From Mesostigma viride (Eukaryota; Streptophyta; Mesostigmatophyceae; Mesostigmatales; Mesostigmataceae), in assembly GCA_009746045.1 (NCBI GenBank), contig RPFO01000317.1, positions 1 through 64,000 on the forward strand: DNA of 64,000 nucleotides. The letters are read 5' to 3'. Numbering within the stretch: the first letter of the stretch is position 1; every line of letters starts with the position of its first letter. Below, in pieces: positions 55,401 to 64,000 of the stretch. Below the pieces are notes generated by a model that saw nothing but the letters and a program-made list of their open reading frames with translations, ran no database searches and was not told where the DNA came from. The translations under genes and the position numbers were made by a program.

Positions 55401-58400
55401 GTCGGACGGTTCTGTGGCTGCCATGTGTGTGCGTGCGTGGGTGTTTGGGTCCGCCCCACCCGTGCATTACATTAGTGAATCCAGACACTCAGCGCATGCA
55501 TGTGCACACGTTGAGAGATGCATGAGCCGGGGGGGCGTTCGGTACTGACCAAGGGGACTGACCGAGATGCCACGTTCAAAGAGGCACATGTACACGCACA
55601 AGTGTGCACGCAGGCATACGGTAATGCTGGCATACGGCCCCAAGACAAGACCGCCATCGCACGGTCAAAACATCCGCCATCAAGGCATGTGTCGCTGCAT
55701 CGCATAACCCTGTCATCCGTCACCACAAACGAGCAGCGGCTCTTAACTACTACCAGCACGGTGGCTACCGAAATCAAGAGCCTGCGGTTGCCCAGCCAAC
55801 AAGCGATGAGCTAGCAGATAACTAGGCGCAACTAGGCAGATGCGCCAGCTGATAACTAGCCTAGAGTACCACCTCCTGGTTAGTCCACCAAATGTGGGTG
55901 TCCCCCTCATTTACAATAGGCAGAGGGATAAACTTGGACCGTGTCCAAGGACCCTGTCTGTGCACAGCCGATGAGCAGGCGTGATTTCCACAGTCACGGA
56001 CCAGTACCAGTCCAGCAGTATTAGCCGACCATTTGGTGCACATGCACGGCAATATGCGTGGGTGCATGGTACACCCCTCGCATTGGTAAGTATATTAAAT
56101 AATTATGAGGCTGGGCGCCGGCCAGCTGCAAGCGATAAATAAAACAAAAGAATTTTAATTAACTAATTCCCGAGTGTAGTGAACTGTAGTTTTCGAAGCT
56201 ACCAAACAAACAAAGAAAGTGTAAATAAATATTATTTTCCTGTCACGTGTGCAGCTTTCTTGCTAACAAACAAAGAAATATGATTTCTGGCTGAAAAATG
56301 TGCTTTTCCTAGCCGTAAGAGCAGTGCATCCGGCTGGGTTATTACAGAACAAAGTCAACAAACAAAGAATTATCAAATTTCGCAGCCAGTTCAACGGTTG
56401 TTCGGTAACCAAACAAACAAACTAATAATTAATTAATTGGGCGGACACAGTAGCACTTTCAACCAATAAAACGCTAATGTCTAATTCCGAAGGGCCTTTT
56501 GGCTGAACTGAATTAAAACTACCAATGCGAGGGGTGTAGTGCAATGCCTTACCAGGTGAGGAAGCCGCCATCGTCAGCGCAGGCCCACCAGCGGTCGCAA
56601 ATGCCTGCCTCCGCTGGTTGACGATATCGGCTAAGGGTGGGCGGCCCGTCAGCTGCAGCCGCCGGTCCGCCCACACGTCAAACACCCTGCAGGGTCGCGG
56701 GGGGTGCAGGGGATGACAGGAGGACAAAAAGCGGTCATGTGTGAAAGTGCGTGGAAGCATGGCAAGAGCAGCGCTGGCAAACACTTGAGCCACACAGGGA
56801 GCGGCCATTGCTACACGACCGCATATTCGACGTTCACTTTGGTTCACTGTACACTCATTTCGACGTATGTGCTATAGTATGCCGAAACAGTGTACCTAGA
56901 CGCCCTTTGCAATGCTCAAGATGCAGCCTGACAGCACGCAGCAGGCACCACACCATCCGCACGTCATTCCTGGATGTGGCCGACATGCCGCCTTGTCGAC
57001 CATAGTAACAACAGTGTCGCCACCCATCGCCCCTTCTCTTCGCACGCCCCCCCCCCCCATCCTGCCACCCCGTGGCAATCGCTGAGTCATATGCCAACTG
57101 CGAGATCGGACACATTGCGCCCCAGCCACAACGAAAATGTTACGCTGGCACAAGGCACCCATCGTGGGCCAGAGGATGATGCCTTCTACGCCGCTGGTAC
57201 TCCAACAGAGGCTTTCAACCGATGACTTTGCAAGCATCCCGATGCAGTGCGGCTAAGCATCGGTGCATCGACCAGCACCCCCCTCAGCATGGCGATTAGT
57301 CAGGACGTTCGCTTTTCATAAAAAGGAAGTACTGGAGGACACATGCAGAGATGGAGAATGGGTACATTAATTGGGTTTTTCATTCGTCACCTCAATAGAG
57401 GCAGAACAATAAGTAAGTTGTTAAAAAAACATGCATATCCATGGCCAGTTTGTCACTGTTGGGTACAGGGTTTCACCTGGCCAGAGTCTGCTACCGCAAG
57501 AAAAATGCCGCCTAAAAAATGCTGCAAAAAATGGCAAGAGAAAACATGCCAAAATCAAAGGACTGCATTTCGAGCCAACCATACCTTGGTTGCAATTGTA
57601 GAAAACACAGATAGATTTTGAATTGTGGACATAGCGCAGTGGCACTGTCCACCAGCATTGCCAGCATCAAGAGTATGGCTTGGCATGTTTCCCATCCAGC
57701 CTCACTCTAGGGACATGTACGGAAGTCAGAATTTGCCTGCCGCACTCACCAGTCCACCACTGGACGAACAAGGGGCAGCTTGGTCGCGCCCCAGATGGCG
57801 CCCAAGCCGACCGCCTCGTACAGTTTGCGATACACCTGCGAGCCAAGGGCCGTGAGCACCAAGGGAAATGATGATGAAACCATTAGGGCATGGACGAATG
57901 AGGTCTGTCGGCGCTTGAAACAGACAATCTGTCAATTAAACAATGCCAATGCGTGGAGGTCAACCACCTGACTGCGCGCACGACCACGCCTATCCTGATT
58001 CATACACAGTGAATCTGGTCGCAGTAGCCACACTGGGACACGTGTCCCTTACCTCCACGTTGGTGATCACGGTGCCGTCGGCCAGGATAGCGTGGGGCGG
58101 GCCCATCGCAACCTCATATGTGATGCCCTGGTTTTCCAAAGGATTGTAATCAGGCGCGGATATGTCGCAGAATTCGATTTTACCCTGCCACAACGAACAA
58201 GCGCAGAAGGAACATAAAGCCTTGGCGTCATATAATAATCACTGTGTGAGTACGGCGTGAATTTCACATTCAGCAGCAGACCGGCGCATTACCAAGTTAC
58301 TGCCTAATAAACGCAGGCCCGATATCAGACAGCACGGAACCTCACCTTGGTGTCCATCCTCTTAAGCATGTCGACTTCTGGGCGTCGCAAGGAACACTCC

Positions 58401-58609
58401 CCGTCATACAAGTACTTAATGTCCCACCCTTCCCCCTTCTGCGCCCTGACCCCGACCGTAAAGCGCAAGTTGCGAGCCGACAGTGTGGGCTTGAAAGGAA
58501 GAGTGCACCCGCGACTGCGAACAGAAATTGTTGCCGCGGGCTTCACCATTGGTAGGATTGCTGCATGCCTTCCACAGCTTCCCACAGCGCGAGTTGTACA
58601 CGACTCCAT
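52453..58609 (-). CDS. DCC/DUF393 domain fused to glutaredoxin, 8 exons, plastid leader
   Basis: Exons: 58609-58346, 58184-58053, 57835-57750, 56686-56553, 55233-55148, 54463-54354, 53917-53803, 52590-52453. GT-AG, phases close, 354 residues. Residues 1-57 are Ser/Arg/Ala-rich with TVGVRAQ near the end, a typical plastid leader. The DCC (DUF393) domain spans about 63-205: WDIKYLYDGEC, GKIEFCDISAPDYNP, HAILADGTVITNVEVYRKLY, GAIWGATKLPLVRPVVDW, DRRLQLTGRPPL. The redox CxxC of the family is here C72-S-L-R75. A linker leads to a glutaredoxin: PVMVFSWSR, C271-P-F-C274, KNILNELGAKY, TSVP (314-317), IFINGKGIGGCNDG, GKLVPMLKECGAL. The exon 6 donor TG|GTACAC gives normal glutaredoxin spacing; TG|GTCACG nine bases earlier is also in phase. 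Fusion rests on phase continuity over all seven introns; a transcript would settle it. Confidence 0.9.
53028..53410 (+). mobile_element. 5'-truncated LINE copy inside intron 7 of the DCC-glutaredoxin gene
   Basis: Codes the last 60 or so ORF2 residues (QMLLDDLVVPAQFEYRIPSL, ending KPPPPKRRSRFDE, stop at 53256-53258), followed by the 3' UTR, a CTCCCAACGGAG hairpin and a TTTAATT-type tail. It is antisense to the host gene. It is less decayed than the 30160 copy and closely similar to 35150-35480. Confidence 0.92.
54250..54366. repeat. 55-bp tandem duplication across the exon 6 donor
   Basis: In gene sense CTGGTCACGATG|GTACACATG at the end of exon 6 is repeated 55 bases into intron 6 (TTCTGGTCACGATGGTACAC), so a second in-context donor exists. 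Confidence 0.9.
55262..55365. repeat. short duplication in intron 4 of the DCC-glutaredoxin gene
   Basis: GAATAGGGTGAACAGATA occurs twice (about 55279 and 55329) within longer similar segments. Confidence 0.75.
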
Positions 58610-59366
58610 TTCTAGTACGAGAAGAAGCGAGGTAATCTTATGACAGCGGGATTTCACAATGCGTAATGCGTGTTGTCGTTTGCAGAAGCAACAAACAAAA
58701 TTATAATCGCCCTTCCCAAAGTTTACGTGTGATCCCCACCGACCGGGAATTGCACACCATGTCGACAAAATGTGGGGTTACAACCTGGCATACTTGCCAG
58801 TTGCCAGCTTTGGGTGGAGCGATGATGGCACACACGTCCCGGCTACTAGCATGCGGCTATTGCCAAAATAAACAGGTCACCGTACGCGGGGACTCGTAAC
58901 TGCTGGACAGCAAAAACTTGAAGCCAATATCCAGCTACAAACACGGAAAAGCGTCGTAGTAGGCTGCAAATGTCTCACTGGCAATAGATTTCCGCCTACA
59001 TATTGCGACAAGTCAGACTCGTCGCCACGTGGCAGGCTGTTGAGGAAGCCACAATCGATCGAAGCGGGGTGAGAGCAACCAGGTGAGATACAGTCACGTC
59101 AGGTATGCCGGTCGCAATAGCTTGAATTTTGCGAGAAGCCCGAGGCTTGGGGCCCAGCACAGGACGTTTCGGACTGTCTAGACGTGACACGAAAATGCCA
59201 GTTGCGGCGCCCTCGCTTTTGCTCGTCGAAGGTCGCGAAACAAAGCATGCACAGGCAGACGTTGCATCACCCGGACCAGTGTCGACCCTCCATTCCTGCA
59301 CGGACTACAGAAAAACAAATTGCGACTGCCAAGTTTTTCCCGTTGTAGTGTTACCTTATGGCGAGA
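58610..59366. promoter_or_regulatory. shared divergent promoter region, DCC-Grx / TM9SF
   Basis: 757 bp between opposite start codons. No recognisable core element. An open frame near 59129-59500 overlaps TM9SF exon 1 in another phase and is not supported. Confidence 0.5.

Positions 59367-64000
<4,634 letters not shown>

Overview
The window looks like nuclear DNA of a green alga, probably a prasinophyte-like chlorophyte. The organism is inferred, not read directly. Five conserved eukaryotic genes are split by many short GT-AG introns with consistent phases. One has a plastid-type leader and one a leader suited to plastid or mitochondrion. Coding DNA is GC-rich. Almost every intron and intergenic space carries its own micro- or minisatellite.

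Layout. 1-15.5 kb is an accessory, repeat-rich region: an intact intronless 2OG-Fe(II) oxygenase-like gene (minus), a frameshifted protein kinase gene inside a block of palindromes and inverted repeats (3.2-6.75 kb), a long degenerate gene of unknown family (7.5-12.2 kb), and a LINE ORF1 (minus, 12.6-14.6 kb) interrupted by a piggyBac-type MITE with TTAA target duplication. 15.5-27.45 kb (minus) is a complete 12-exon NSUN6-like RNA m5C methyltransferase gene. 27.5-36.3 kb is mostly retrotransposon remains (ORF1 and ORF2 fragments, several 3' ends) and satellites, with a small CxxC-protein ORF. 36.4-41.26 kb (minus) is a complete 9-exon DCN1-like cullin-neddylation gene. It is divergent from a Nudix hydrolase gene (plus, 41.9-49.1 kb). 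49.4-51.55 kb holds a large tandem duplication. 52.45-58.6 kb (minus) is an 8-exon gene joining a plastid-type DCC/DUF393 domain to a C-terminal glutaredoxin. It is divergent from the 5' part of a TM9SF (nonaspanin) gene (plus, from 59.37 kb), which runs off the window inside a long CT-rich satellite.

The conserved genes are housekeeping genes (RNA methylation, cullin neddylation, nucleotide sanitation, thiol redox, endomembrane sorting) and do not form an operon-like unit. The most unusual signals are: (1) intron repeats containing copies of the adjacent splice junction in several genes; (2) the DCC-glutaredoxin fusion; (3) a LINE group whose 3' ends share a small hairpin followed by a copy-specific microsatellite tail; (4) the palindrome-rich block around the kinase. 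All exon models were built by eye from splice signals, reading phase and family similarity; no search was run. Several frameshifts lie near G-runs, so assembly error and gene decay cannot be told apart from this sequence.
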